64,000 bases of DNA from Pseudomonas sp. GR 6-02 (lineage in GTDB: Bacteria; Pseudomonadota; Gammaproteobacteria; Pseudomonadales; Pseudomonadaceae). This document shows, piece after piece, positions 34,910 through 43,801 of the stretch (the stretch's first letter is position 1; the number at the start of each line of letters is the position of its first letter). A model generated the notes under the pieces. It saw only the letters and a list, made by a program, of their open reading frames with translations, searched no databases and had not been told where the DNA came from. The stretch is from assembly GCF_001655615.1 (NCBI RefSeq), contig NZ_CP011567.1, positions 3,047,001 to 3,111,000 on the forward strand, given 5' to 3'. The position numbers and the translations under genes were made by a program.

Positions 34910-35749
34910 ATGATCAAGAAATGCTTGTTCCCAGCAGCCGGTTACGGTACTCGCTTCCTGCCAGCGACTAAAGCCATGCCCAAAGAAATGCTGCCGGTGG
35001 TAAACAAGCCACTGATCCAGTACGGCGTCGAAGAAGCACTGGATGCCGGGTTGACCGAAATCTCCATCGTTACCGGTCGCGGCAAACGCGCCCTGGAAGA
35101 CCACTTCGACATCAGCTACGAGCTGGAAAACCAGATCAAGGGCACTGACAAGGAGAAATACCTGGTCGGCATCCGTAAACTGCTCGACGAGTGCTCGTTC
35201 TCCTACACTCGCCAGACCGAAATGAAAGGCCTGGGCCACGCAATCCTGACCGGCCGTCCACTGATTGGCGACGAACCTTTCGCCGTAGTACTGGCGGACG
35301 ACTTGTGCGTCAACCTCGAAGGCGACGGCGTACTGACCCAGATGGTCAAGCTGTACAAGCAGTTCCGCTGCTCGATCGTGGCCATCCAGGAAGTCGATCC
35401 TCAGGAAACCAACAAGTACGGCGTGATCGCCGGCGAGATGATTCGCGACGACATCTATCGCGTTCACAGCATGGTCGAGAAGCCAAAACCTGAAGATGCA
35501 CCGTCGAACCTGGCGATCATCGGCCGTTACATCCTGACCCCGGACATCTTCGACCTGATCGAGCAGACCGAGCCAGGCAAGGGCGGCGAAATCCAGATCA
35601 CCGACGCCCTGATGAAGCAAGCGCAAAACGGCTGCGTCATGGCCTACAAGTTCAAAGGCAAGCGTTTCGACTGCGGTGGCGCCGAAGGCTACATCGACGC
35701 AACCAACTTCTGCTTCGAGAACTTCTACAAGACTGGCAAGGCTTACTGA
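34910..35749 (+). CDS. galU: UTP-glucose-1-phosphate uridylyltransferase GalU
   Basis: It makes UDP-glucose for exopolysaccharide, LPS and trehalose pathways. The 279-residue protein has FPAAGYGTRFLPATKAMPKEMLP (the nucleotide-binding signature, about residues 7-29), ADDLCVN, EVDPQETNKYGVI and the C-terminal FDCGGAEGYIDA. AAGGA lies before the ATG. A terminator follows at 35773. Confidence 0.97.
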   Translation: MIKKCLFPAAGYGTRFLPATKAMPKEMLPVVNKPLIQYGVEEALDAGLTEISIVTGRGKRALEDHFDISYELENQIKGTDKEKYLVGIRKLLDECSFSYTRQTEMKGLGHAILTGRPLIGDEPFAVVLADDLCVNLEGDGVLTQMVKLYKQFRCSIVAIQEVDPQETNKYGVIAGEMIRDDIYRVHSMVEKPKPEDAPSNLAIIGRYILTPDIFDLIEQTEPGKGGEIQITDALMKQAQNGCVMAYKFKGKRFDCGGAEGYIDATNFCFENFYKTGKAY

Positions 35750-35772
35750 TAGCGCCTGAGCTGCTTGTATTG

Positions 35773-35797
35773 AAAAGCCACCTTCGGGTGGCTTTTT
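35773..35797 (+). terminator. Intrinsic terminator of galU
   Basis: AAAAGCCACC-TTCG-GGTGGCTTTTT is a 10-bp stem with a stable TTCG loop and a T-run. Confidence 0.93.
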
Positions 35798-35878
35798 CAT
35801 TTTTCGGCCCCAAATAGTTTGCAACGCTTGCCCAAAGGGCGCTCGCAGGTATGCTGGTGTCCTGCCGAGGAGATAGTA

Positions 35879-37237
35879 ATGGCCTACGATTTTGACCTAT
35901 ATGTGATTGGTGCCGGTTCTGGCGGTGTGCGGGCTGCGCGGTTCGCGGCCGGTTTTGGTGCGAAAGTCGCCGTGGCCGAGAGCCGTTACCTGGGCGGTAC
36001 GTGCGTGAACGTCGGCTGTGTGCCGAAAAAACTGCTGGTCTACGGCGCGCACTTCGCCGAAGACTTCGAGCAATCGCAAGGTTTTGGCTGGACTCCGGGT
36101 GAAGCGACGTTCGACTGGGCGACGCTGATCGCCAACAAGGATCGCGAGATCAATCGCCTGAACGGCATTTATCGCAATCTGCTGGTCAACAGTGGTGTGA
36201 CCTTGCATGAAGGTCACGCGAAAATCGTCGATCCGCATCAGGTTGAGATCAATGGCGAGCGTTACACCGCCAAAAACATCCTGATTGCCACCGGTGGTTG
36301 GCCGCAGATCCCGCAGATTCCGGGGCACGAGCATGCCATTAGCTCCAACCAGGCATTCTTCCTTAAAGAGCTGCCCAAGCGCGTTCTGGTGGTCGGTGGT
36401 GGTTACATTGCGGTGGAGTTTGCCGGGATTTTCCACGGGCTGGGCGCTGAGACCACGCTGCTGTATCGCGGTGATCTGTTCCTGCGTGGCTTCGACGGCG
36501 CAGTGCGCAAACATTTGCAGGAAGAGCTGACCAAGCGCGGCATGAACCTGCAATTCAATGCCGACATCGAACGTATCGACAAGCAGGCCGATGGCAGCCT
36601 GAAGGCGACGCTCAAGGATGGTCGTGAGCTGGAAGCGGATTGCGTGTTCTACGCCACCGGTCGGCGTCCGATGCTCGACAACCTGGGGCTGGAAAACACC
36701 GGGGTCAAACTCGACAAGAAAGGTTTTGTCGAGGTCGATGAACAGTATCAAACCGCTGAACCGTCGATCCTGGCCCTCGGTGATGTGATTGGTCGGGTAC
36801 AACTCACGCCGGTTGCTCTGGCCGAAGGCATGGCCGTGGCGCGGCGCTTGTTCAAGCCTGAGCAATATCGCCCGGTGGATTACAAGATGATCCCGACCGC
36901 CGTGTTCAGCTTGCCGAACATCGGCACTGTCGGGCTGACTGAAGAAGAGGCGCGCGAGGCTGGGCACGATGTGGTCATCTTCGAAAGCCGTTTTCGGCCG
37001 ATGAAGCTGACCCTGACCGAATGCCAGGAACGCACCTTGATGAAACTGGTGGTGGACGCCAAGACCGACAAGGTCCTGGGTTGCCACATGGTCGGCCCGG
37101 ATGCCGGCGAGATCGTGCAAGGGTTGGCGATTGCCCTGAAAGCGGGCGCGACCAAGCGCGACTTCGACGAAACCATCGGTGTGCATCCGACAGCCGCCGA
37201 AGAGTTCGTCACCATGCGCACGCCAGTCGCGGGTTAA
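35879..37237 (+). CDS. gor: Glutathione-disulfide reductase
   Basis: This FAD enzyme reduces glutathione disulfide with NADPH. The 452-residue protein has the FAD motif GAGSGG (about residues 11-16) and the redox-active pair in [13 protein letters not shown] (about 38-50). The NADPH motif is [12 protein letters not shown] and the C-terminal His-Glu pair lies in [14 protein letters not shown] precedes ATG 35879. Its last bases overlap the end of the convergent KfrA-like gene by four nucleotides. Confidence 0.96.
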   Translation: MAYDFDLYVIGAGSGGVRAARFAAGFGAKVAVAESRYLGGTCVNVGCVPKKLLVYGAHFAEDFEQSQGFGWTPGEATFDWATLIANKDREINRLNGIYRNLLVNSGVTLHEGHAKIVDPHQVEINGERYTAKNILIATGGWPQIPQIPGHEHAISSNQAFFLKELPKRVLVVGGGYIAVEFAGIFHGLGAETTLLYRGDLFLRGFDGAVRKHLQEELTKRGMNLQFNADIERIDKQADGSLKATLKDGRELEADCVFYATGRRPMLDNLGLENTGVKLDKKGFVEVDEQYQTAEPSILALGDVIGRVQLTPVALAEGMAVARRLFKPEQYRPVDYKMIPTAVFSLPNIGTVGLTEEEAREAGHDVVIFESRFRPMKLTLTECQERTLMKLVVDAKTDKVLGCHMVGPDAGEIVQGLAIALKAGATKRDFDETIGVHPTAAEEFVTMRTPVAG

Positions 37238-38253
37238 TCGTTCTTCTGTGGCGCTGATGCGTCTGGCGCTGTCGCAACGACAGCGGCCAGGCGCACGCTT
37301 TCATCCAGGCTTGCCTGCAACTTGATCAGTTCAACTTCCAGCGCTTTGTTGATGTGCGACTGCTCGTCAATGTTCTGCTTGAGCGACTGGCTTTCCAGCA
37401 AGGCAATGCGCAAGCGTTCCTGGAGGAGGGTGCGTTCGCTGTCGATGCGGGTGACCTGTTCCAGTAACTGATCCTGTCGGCTGTTGGTGTGCTTGAGTTG
37501 CTCCTGCAACAGGCTCAGCTCCCGCAGCGTGCCACGGTTTTCGGTCAGCAGACGCTCATTGTCGCGATGCAGTTGGGTGATTTCATCCTGGCGTACCAGT
37601 GCGCTTTGCTGGGCCTGACGCAATTCCATCTGAATTTGTTGTACCTGGCCTTCGTGGCGTCGCTGTTCCTGCTCGCGCTGGTCTTTGACGGCATTGCGGT
37701 AGTGCTCCAGTGCTTCGCGGGCGTGCAGGTGTTTTTCTTCCAGTGAGCGGATCTGCTCGTCCTTGTCCTGCAAACGCAACTCGAAATCGGCCAGTGCCTG
37801 GTTCAGCCCGGCGTTGCGGGTTTGCTCGGATTGCAGCATCGAGCGGGTGTCGTGCAGTTCCGCCGATTCCTGGGTCAGCGCCAGGCTTTGAATTTCGTAT
37901 TGCTGTTGCAATTCGGTATTGGCCTCGCGGGCCTCGTGCAGCTGGGTTTCCAGCTCTTTTCGTTGTTGCTCGAACTGCGCGCGTGCCTGGTCGATGGGTT
38001 CTTGCGCCTGTTCTTTCAGGCGTTGCGCCAGTCGCGCCACCAGCGCTGTCAGCTCATCATCGATCGGTTCGGAAGGTGCTGGCGCGGGTTCGGCGCCGTC
38101 ATCGAGCTCTTTCAGATAGCGATGGATCGTGGTTTTCGAGCCGGTATTGCCCATTTCGATCCGCACTGCGTCGATGCTCGGGTGTTCGCCCCGGGCGAGG
38201 ATTGCCGAGCGTGCCGCTTGCACCAGTGCCTTGTTTACGCCGCCACGTGCCAT
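37234..38253 (-). CDS. KfrA-like DNA-binding coiled-coil protein
   Basis: The 339-residue protein has an N-terminal helix-turn-helix of the plasmid KfrA type ([33 protein letters not shown]; residues 4-60). A coiled coil from about residue 75 to 325 is rich in Q/E/R/L heptads. Plasmid KfrA is an autoregulated nucleoid/segregation accessory protein; this is a chromosomal relative. It is divergent from a tyrosine recombinase and has a palindrome just before its start. GTAGGAG precedes the ATG. Confidence 0.83.
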   Translation of the reverse strand: MARGGVNKALVQAARSAILARGEHPSIDAVRIEMGNTGSKTTIHRYLKELDDGAEPAPAPSEPIDDELTALVARLAQRLKEQAQEPIDQARAQFEQQRKELETQLHEAREANTELQQQYEIQSLALTQESAELHDTRSMLQSEQTRNAGLNQALADFELRLQDKDEQIRSLEEKHLHAREALEHYRNAVKDQREQEQRRHEGQVQQIQMELRQAQQSALVRQDEITQLHRDNERLLTENRGTLRELSLLQEQLKHTNSRQDQLLEQVTRIDSERTLLQERLRIALLESQSLKQNIDEQSHINKALEVELIKLQASLDESVRLAAVVATAPDASAPQKND

Positions 38254-38276
38254 GTGTTCTCCTACGATTTGATACT

Positions 38277-38311
38277 GTGGTACGTACCACTAATATGAGC
38301 AATGTACCATG
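38277..38311. promoter_or_regulatory. Candidate operator between KfrA-like gene and recombinase
   Basis: GTGGTAC/GTACCAC (38277-38290) is a perfect 14-bp palindrome about 25 bases before the KfrA-like start codon. Half of it recurs as AATGTACCATG (38301-38311), and GCGGTACGTT lies further on near 38405. The position suits autorepression by the KfrA-like protein, which is inferred from plasmid KfrA. Confidence 0.55.
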
Positions 38312-38431
38312 CCGTGAATAAAGTTAAAAACTTGTGATAACTAATGCGGGATATACTGGTATTACCCCGTGTGATGAGCTGTAGACCGGGTTTTCAATCG
38401 CTAACGCGGTACGTTTTCGAGCACTGAGCCC

Positions 38432-39370
38432 ATGACCGATCTGGATCGCTACCTGCAAGCCGCTACCCGCGACAACACCCGTCGCAGCTATCGCGCGGCC
38501 ATCGAGCACTTCGAAGTCAGCTGGGGCGGGTTCCTGCCGGCGACCAGCGATAGCGTTGCGCGGTACCTGGTTGCACATGCGGGCGTGCTGTCGATCAATA
38601 CCTTGAAGTTGCGCTTGTCCGCGTTGGCGCAGTGGCACAACAGCCAGGGGTTCGCCGATCCGACCAAGGCACCGGTGGTGCGCAAAGTGTTCAAAGGTAT
38701 TCGCGCGCTGCACCCGGCCCAGGAAAAACAGGCTGAACCCTTGCAGCTTCAACATCTGGAGCAAGTGATCGCCTGGCTGGAGCAGGAAGCACAATCCGCC
38801 AGGGCGCAGGGCGATCGCGCGGGATTGCTGAGAGCCAAGCGCGACACCGCACTGATCCTGCTGGGCTTCTGGCGTGGTTTTCGTAGTGATGAGTTGTGCC
38901 GCGTGCAGATCGAGCATGTACAAGCCAGCGCCGGTTCAGGCATTACCCTCTACTTGCCACGCAGCAAGGGCGATCGCGAGAACCTCGGCCAGACCTACCA
39001 GACACCCGCCTTGCAGCGCCTGTGCCCGGTACAGGCCTACATCGAATGGATTACCGAAGCCGCGTTGGTCCGTGGCCCCGTGTTTCGTGGCATCGATCGC
39101 TGGGGCCATTTGAGCGAGGAGGGCTTGCACGCCAACAGCGTGATCCCGTTGTTGCGCCAGGCACTGGAGCGCGCCGGCATTGCGGCCGAGCACTACACCA
39201 GTCACTCCCTGCGTCGCGGCTTCGCCACCTGGGCGCATCAGAGCGGTTGGGATTTGAAGTCGTTGATGAATTACGTGGGCTGGAAGGATGTGAAGTCAGC
39301 CATGCGCTATGTTGAAGCCAGCCCGTTTCTCGGGATGACCCGAATCGCTGAAAAGCCGTTGGCGCTGTAG
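38432..39370 (+). CDS. Tyrosine recombinase/integrase family protein
   Basis: The 312-residue protein has an N-terminal core-binding domain (about 1-95, NTRRSYRAAIEHFEVSW) and a catalytic domain. The residues are present: Arg in WRGFRSDEL, Lys in LPRSKGDREN, HSLRRG for His-x-x-Arg, Trp in VGWKDV (in place of the second His, as in Cre), and nucleophile Tyr in MRYVEAS. It is thus likely active. No attachment repeats or phage genes flank it; it sits between housekeeping genes beside the KfrA-like gene. Confidence 0.9.
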   Translation: MTDLDRYLQAATRDNTRRSYRAAIEHFEVSWGGFLPATSDSVARYLVAHAGVLSINTLKLRLSALAQWHNSQGFADPTKAPVVRKVFKGIRALHPAQEKQAEPLQLQHLEQVIAWLEQEAQSARAQGDRAGLLRAKRDTALILLGFWRGFRSDELCRVQIEHVQASAGSGITLYLPRSKGDRENLGQTYQTPALQRLCPVQAYIEWITEAALVRGPVFRGIDRWGHLSEEGLHANSVIPLLRQALERAGIAAEHYTSHSLRRGFATWAHQSGWDLKSLMNYVGWKDVKSAMRYVEASPFLGMTRIAEKPLAL

Positions 39371-39383
39371 ATCACGTTTTCTT

Positions 39384-39406
39384 CTATTAATACGCTCGGC
39401 TAATAG
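39384..39406. promoter_or_regulatory. Inverted repeat upstream of ahpC
   Basis: CTATTA (39384-39389) and TAATAG (39401-39406) are inverted about 100 bases before the ahpC start. ATAG/CTAT elements are used by OxyR, but the spacing here does not match its ATAG-N7-CTAT pattern. It may be a regulator site of unknown identity. Confidence 0.3.
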
Positions 39407-39508
39407 CGAAAACAAATCAGCAGCATCAGGTTTGCCAATGAGCCAACCGGCGATCGGGTGGGTAGGATTCACCACATCAACTTCTTAACCCCTGACGGAG
39501 AGTCACCG

Positions 39509-40072
39509 ATGCCTATCATCAACAGCCAAGTTAAACCGTTCAAAGCTACCGCCTACAAAAACGGCGACTTCGTACACGTGTCGGACGCTGACCTGAAAGG
39601 CAAGTGGTCTGTCGTTTTCTTCTACCCAGCTGACTTCACCTTTGTTTGCCCGACCGAACTGGAAGACCTGGCTGACAACTACGCCGAGTTCCAAAAACTG
39701 GGCGTCGAGATCTACAGCGTTTCCACCGATACCCACTTTGCCCACGCTGCCTGGCACAACACTTCGCCAGCCATCGGCAAAATCCGGTACACCATGATCG
39801 GCGACCCGACTCATGTCATCTCCCGCAACTTCGACGTGCTGATCGAAGAAGCTGGCCTGGCTGACCGTGGCACTTTCGTGATCAACCCTGAAGGCCAGAT
39901 CAAAATCGTTGAACTCAATGATGGCGGTGTAGGTCGTGACGCTTCCGAGCTGCTGCGCAAAATCAAGGCCGCTCAATACGTCGCCGCTCACCCGGGCGAA
40001 GTGTGCCCAGCCAAGTGGAAAGAAGGCGAAGCCACTCTGGCTCCGTCCCTGGACCTGGTCGGCAAGATCTAA
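39509..40072 (+). CDS. ahpC: Alkyl hydroperoxide reductase peroxiredoxin AhpC
   Basis: This typical 2-Cys peroxiredoxin has 187 residues. The peroxidatic Cys is in [16 protein letters not shown] (about Cys47) and the resolving Cys in [10 protein letters not shown] (about Cys166). ATG 39509 follows GACGGAG; the upstream frame to 39458 is not needed. ahpF follows on the same strand, but a terminator-like hairpin lies between, so ahpF may be expressed at a lower level or separately. Confidence 0.97.
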   Translation: MPIINSQVKPFKATAYKNGDFVHVSDADLKGKWSVVFFYPADFTFVCPTELEDLADNYAEFQKLGVEIYSVSTDTHFAHAAWHNTSPAIGKIRYTMIGDPTHVISRNFDVLIEEAGLADRGTFVINPEGQIKIVELNDGGVGRDASELLRKIKAAQYVAAHPGEVCPAKWKEGEATLAPSLDLVGKI

Positions 40073-40137
40073 GTCTGTGACGCGCTTCATCAGGGCGGAG
40101 CTCCGCACCTACTAAGTAAGCTGCACCGCCCCATAAA

Positions 40138-40168
40138 ACGCCCGGGCGAGATTCGCTCGGGCGTTTTT
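40138..40168 (+). terminator. Terminator/attenuator between ahpC and ahpF
   Basis: ACGCCCGGGCGAG and CTCGGGCGT form a GC-rich hairpin followed by TTTTTTT. It separates ahpC from ahpF. Confidence 0.8.
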
Positions 40169-40217
40169 TTATGTCTGATTGCTCTCTATTCAAACAGCAT
40201 CTAAGGAAATCGCCCGT

Positions 40218-41780
40218 ATGTTGGACGCCAATCTTAAAGCCCAGTTGAAATCGTACCTGGAACGGGTCACTCAGCCGATCGAGATCGTTGCATCCCTCGA
40301 CGACGGTGCGAAATCCCAGGAAATGCTCGCGTTACTCAAAGACGTTGCCAGTCTTTCCACCCAGATTACTTTGCTCGACAACGGTAACGATGCGCGTAAA
40401 CCATCGTTCTCGATCAATCGCCCGGGAGCCGATATCAGCCTGCGTTTCGCCGGCATCCCGATGGGCCACGAATTCACATCCCTGGTGCTGGCCTTGCTGC
40501 AAGTCGGCGGCCACCCATCGAAAGCCAGTGCCGACGTTATCGAGCAGATCCGCTCGCTCAAAGGCGAGTTCAACTTCGAGACTTACTTCTCGCTGTCCTG
40601 CCAGAACTGCCCGGATGTGGTTCAGGCGCTGAACCTGATGGCCGTGCTGAACCCGAACATCCGCCACGTCGCCATCGACGGCGCGCTGTTTCAGGCCGAA
40701 GTTGACGAGCGCCAGATCATGGCCGTGCCAAGCGTTTACCTGAACGGCGTGAACTTCGGCCAGGGTCGCATGGGCCTGGAAGAAATCCTCGCCAAGATCG
40801 ACACCAGCGGCATCGAGCGCCAGGCCGAGAAGATCAGCGCAAAGCAAGCCTTCGACGTACTGGTCGTCGGCGGTGGCCCGGCCGGTGCTTCAGCGGCAAT
40901 TTACGCCGCTCGTAAAGGCATTCGCACCGGCGTGGCGGCTGAACGTTTTGGTGGCCAGGTGCTCGACACCATGGCCATCGAGAACTTCATCTCCGTGCAG
41001 GAAACCGAAGGGCCGAAACTGGCCGTGGCACTGGAAGAACACGTTAAGCAATACGACGTGGACATCATGAACCTGCAACGCGCCGACAAGCTGGTGCCGG
41101 GAAAAAACGGTGAATTGCACGAAATCCATTTCGCCAGCGGCGCGTCCTTGAAAGCCAAGACCGTAATCCTCGCCACCGGCGCGCGCTGGCGTGAAATGAA
41201 CGTTCCGGGTGAGCAGCAATACCGCAACAAGGGCGTGGCGTACTGCCCGCACTGTGACGGTCCGCTGTTTAAAGGCAAGCGTGTGGCGGTGATCGGTGGC
41301 GGTAACTCCGGCGTCGAAGCAGCCATCGACCTGGCGGGGATCGTGTCCCACGTAACCCTGCTGGAGTTCGACGTGCAACTGCGCGCCGATGCGGTGTTGC
41401 AGCGCAAGTTGCACAGCCTGCCGAACGTTACCGTGATCACCAGTGCGCAAACCACTGAAGTGACCGGAGATGGCCAGAAGGTCAACGGCCTGCGCTACAA
41501 GGATCGTCAGTCTGACGAGCTGCGCACTGTTGAGCTGGAAGGGATTTTTGTGCAGATCGGTCTGCTGCCTAATACCGATTGGCTCAAAGGCACCATCGAG
41601 CTGTCACCGCGTGGCGAGATCATTGTCGATGCCCGTGGTGAGACGTCGATCCCCGGCGTGTTCGCGGCCGGCGACGTGACTACCGTGCCGTACAAGCAGA
41701 TCGTGATTGCGGTGGGTGAGGGCGCCAAGGCTTCCCTGAGCGCATTCGATCACTTGATTCGCACCTCGGCGCCGGCATAA
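40218..41780 (+). CDS. ahpF: Alkyl hydroperoxide reductase flavoprotein AhpF
   Basis: This 520-residue NADH-dependent reductase regenerates AhpC. The N-terminal tandem thioredoxin-like domain carries CQNC in [12 protein letters not shown] (about residue 129-132). The thioredoxin-reductase-like body has [17 protein letters not shown] (FAD), CPHC in AYCPHCDGP and [14 protein letters not shown] (NADH). AAGGA precedes ATG 40218. A terminator follows. Confidence 0.97.
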   Translation: MLDANLKAQLKSYLERVTQPIEIVASLDDGAKSQEMLALLKDVASLSTQITLLDNGNDARKPSFSINRPGADISLRFAGIPMGHEFTSLVLALLQVGGHPSKASADVIEQIRSLKGEFNFETYFSLSCQNCPDVVQALNLMAVLNPNIRHVAIDGALFQAEVDERQIMAVPSVYLNGVNFGQGRMGLEEILAKIDTSGIERQAEKISAKQAFDVLVVGGGPAGASAAIYAARKGIRTGVAAERFGGQVLDTMAIENFISVQETEGPKLAVALEEHVKQYDVDIMNLQRADKLVPGKNGELHEIHFASGASLKAKTVILATGARWREMNVPGEQQYRNKGVAYCPHCDGPLFKGKRVAVIGGGNSGVEAAIDLAGIVSHVTLLEFDVQLRADAVLQRKLHSLPNVTVITSAQTTEVTGDGQKVNGLRYKDRQSDELRTVELEGIFVQIGLLPNTDWLKGTIELSPRGEIIVDARGETSIPGVFAAGDVTTVPYKQIVIAVGEGAKASLSAFDHLIRTSAPA

Positions 41781-41799
41781 ACGCCGAAGCTGAAAACAC

Positions 41800-41829
41800 A
41801 AAACCCCATGAGCGATCATGGGGTTTTTT
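41800..41829. terminator. Two-way terminator between ahpF and gloA
   Basis: AAAACCCCATGAGCGATCAT followed by GGGGTTTTTT forms a stem flanked by an A-run and a T-run, between convergent genes. Confidence 0.9.
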
Positions 41830-41847
41830 GTGGGTGGATCTTTTAAT

Positions 41848-42369
41848 TTACAACGGTGCCGGCTGAATGATCTCGACCCAGTAACCATCCGGGTCCTTGA
41901 TGAACGCCAGGCTCTTCATGCGACCGTCGTTCAGGCGTTTCTGGAAATCGCAGCCCAGCGCTTCAAAACGTTCGCACGCGGCGCGGACGTCCGGCACCGA
42001 AATGCAGATATGGCCGAAGCCGCGCGGGTCGGTGTTGCCGTTGTGGTAGGCGAAATCCGCGTCGTTCTCGGTGCCGTGGTTGTGGGTCAGTTCGAGAATG
42101 CCGGGGATCGATTTCATCCACTCGGTGCGAGCAGCGGCATCGGCCGGGATCTGGTTTTTATCGACCAGCGCCAGGAAGTACAGGCTGAACTCGGCTTCCG
42201 GGAAATCACGCTTTTCCACCAGCGAGAAACCCAGGACGCGGGTGTAGAAATCCAGGGACCGGGTGATGTCCTTGACCCGCAGCATGGTGTGGTTGAAGAC
42301 GAACTTCTGGGTGGCGGTGTCAGGTTGGGCGGTCACACCAGGAAATGTATTGAGTTCGTGCAGGCTCAT
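41848..42369 (-). CDS. gloA: Lactoylglutathione lyase (glyoxalase I)
   Basis: This enzyme isomerises the methylglyoxal-glutathione hemithioacetal. The 173-residue protein has the metal ligands in [28 protein letters not shown] and YWVEIIQP. The length of about 170 with a KRL-type insert ([14 protein letters not shown]) points to the longer zinc-type enzymes common in Pseudomonas. CCGGAGG precedes ATG 42369. Confidence 0.93.
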   Translation of the reverse strand: MSLHELNTFPGVTAQPDTATQKFVFNHTMLRVKDITRSLDFYTRVLGFSLVEKRDFPEAEFSLYFLALVDKNQIPADAAARTEWMKSIPGILELTHNHGTENDADFAYHNGNTDPRGFGHICISVPDVRAACERFEALGCDFQKRLNDGRMKSLAFIKDPDGYWVEIIQPAPL

Positions 42370-42503
42370 GGGCCCTCCGGAAATTCCAAGAATGCTCACA
42401 ATGATACGCAAGGGGCCTGGCATCGCCAAACCAAAACCGCAGGCTTGCCTGCCGGGCGGGTGAAGCTCAGACTTCGCGGCTCAATCCGTGAGTGTTCATT
42501 ACA

Positions 42504-43028
42504 ATGATCCGACCCTGTCAATTGATGTTCGTCCTTATGTGTCTGCTTTCAGGTGTTACCCGTGCTGATGCAGAAGCTCCGGTCGTGATCTGGCCCAATG
42601 GATGGACAGTCGAGACCGTGCCGCAAGACGAGGCCAAACCTCAGGTTTCCCGCCAGCGCGCGGTAAAAAACGACCAGGACGGGACACCGGTAATGGTGAT
42701 GGAGTTGACCATGACTCAAGTGGAAAGCGGTCATCAGGTGAATCTGGAAGGTGTGTTACTGGAAATGCGCAAGTCCGTGCAGAAGGACTTTTTTCAGGGC
42801 GGCTATCAGAGCGTCTGCAACAAAATTCATCCGACTGCCTTGAGCCGGTTATCGGCGCTGGAAACTACCTGCACCATTACCCAGAACGGTCGACATGTGT
42901 TGTCTCAAACATTGGTCGCCGCAGTCGACGGCGATAAAGCCTATGTTCTTTCCTACGCGGGGCAGGCTGAGGTTTATAAGGCAAGTCAGGGTGACATAGA
43001 GGCAGCTCGAAACAGCTTGAAACTTTAG
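42504..43028 (+). CDS. Secreted hypothetical protein (DUF4946-like)
   Basis: The protein of about 174 residues has a signal peptide (cut near GVTRADA, residue 22). The mature domain is PVVIWPNGWTVETVP, then VMELTMTQ and TLVAAVDGDKAYVLSYAG. It resembles Pseudomonas DUF4946 proteins, which are periplasmic and uncharacterised. A GTG at 42492 is an alternative start. It is convergent with mvaU. Confidence 0.72.
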   Translation: MIRPCQLMFVLMCLLSGVTRADAEAPVVIWPNGWTVETVPQDEAKPQVSRQRAVKNDQDGTPVMVMELTMTQVESGHQVNLEGVLLEMRKSVQKDFFQGGYQSVCNKIHPTALSRLSALETTCTITQNGRHVLSQTLVAAVDGDKAYVLSYAGQAEVYKASQGDIEAARNSLKL

Positions 43029-43160
43029 TTTAAGGTTTCTGTACCCACGCTTTTGAGCATGGCCCGGATTTTTAGATAGCCAAACGGATTAAGCACAAAG
43101 TTAGTCAGGCTATAGCGAATTGATCGGCGACTATCGTCGCATTTTAGACGGCATCCATGA

Positions 43161-43189
43161 AAAAGCCCTGCATTGGCAGGGCTTTTTTA
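43161..43189. terminator. Two-way terminator before mvaU 3' end
   Basis: AAAAGCCCTGC-ATTG-GCAGGGCTTTTTT lies between two convergent genes. Confidence 0.92.
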
Positions 43190-43202
43190 TTACCGTGAGC
43201 GC

Positions 43203-43568
43203 TTAGGCGCGCAGCCAGGAGTCAACGGTGGCTGCACCGTATTGTTCCTTCCAGGCTTTCAGGCCGCGGTGGTTGCCGCCCTTGGTTTCAATCAGTTCAC
43301 CCGTGTGCGGGTTCTGATAAACCTTGACCACGCGAGCGCGGCGGGTTTTAGGGGCGGTTGCCTGCTGCAGGCCGGATTTCGCCGGGTGCGGGTCGAGGAT
43401 GGCGATGATGTCGCGCAAGCTCTTGCCGTAGGTTTTCATCAGCCCCTGGAGCTTTTCTTCGAATTCGATTTCTTTTTTGAGACCGGCATCGTTCTTCAAA
43501 GATTCCAACTGCTTGAGCTGTTCTTGAAGGGCCTTTTCAGCTGCACGGAATTCAGCGAGTCTGGACAA
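43203..43568 (-). CDS. mvaU: MvaU-type H-NS family xenogeneic silencer
   Basis: This nucleoid protein binds AT-rich DNA and silences foreign genes. From the TTG at 43568 it is 121 residues. The N-terminal oligomerising coil SRLAEFRAAEKALQEQLKQL leads to EIEFEEKLQGLMKTYGKSLR. The C-terminal DNA-binding domain has KVYQNPHTGELIETKGGNH. I chose TTG because GGAGTAAAG lies just upstream and known MvaU/MvaV proteins begin SRLAEFRAAE; the longer frame to 43610 has no such site. An AT-rich 230-nt region lies upstream. Confidence 0.93.
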   Translation of the reverse strand: MSRLAEFRAAEKALQEQLKQLESLKNDAGLKKEIEFEEKLQGLMKTYGKSLRDIIAILDPHPAKSGLQQATAPKTRRARVVKVYQNPHTGELIETKGGNHRGLKAWKEQYGAATVDSWLRA

Positions 43569-43801
43569 TATCTTTACTCCAATAGTGTGTTTGGCTGAAA
43601 CCAACCGCAAACAAAGCTATAAGCCAAGAGCCTTGAAGCGACTCGGTGATAATGGCACGCCTGCCGATTTTGCACAGGTATGAAAAATTGTAGTAGTTAA
43701 TTGGCCAAGAGTAAATCCTGACTTTTTCTTCATGTAACAAGAGTAGTCTTTTGATTCAATTTGGCGCGCATCATCATGATTCCGGCGCTTAACGTGGTTA
43801 G

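Noticed and set aside
35897..37186. 429-codon minus-strand open frame opposite gor
   Set aside because: Pure antisense of glutathione reductase; the composition mirrors codon bias and no motif is seen.
39384..39406. Possible OxyR box before ahpC
   Set aside because: CTAT and ATAG are 15 nt apart, whereas OxyR sites have ATAG-N7-CTAT units with 7-nt spacing. Kept only as a weak inverted repeat.
38254..39420. Integrative element ends around the tyrosine recombinase
   Set aside because: I found no tRNA gene, no flanking direct repeats and no cargo genes; neighbours on both sides are housekeeping genes.
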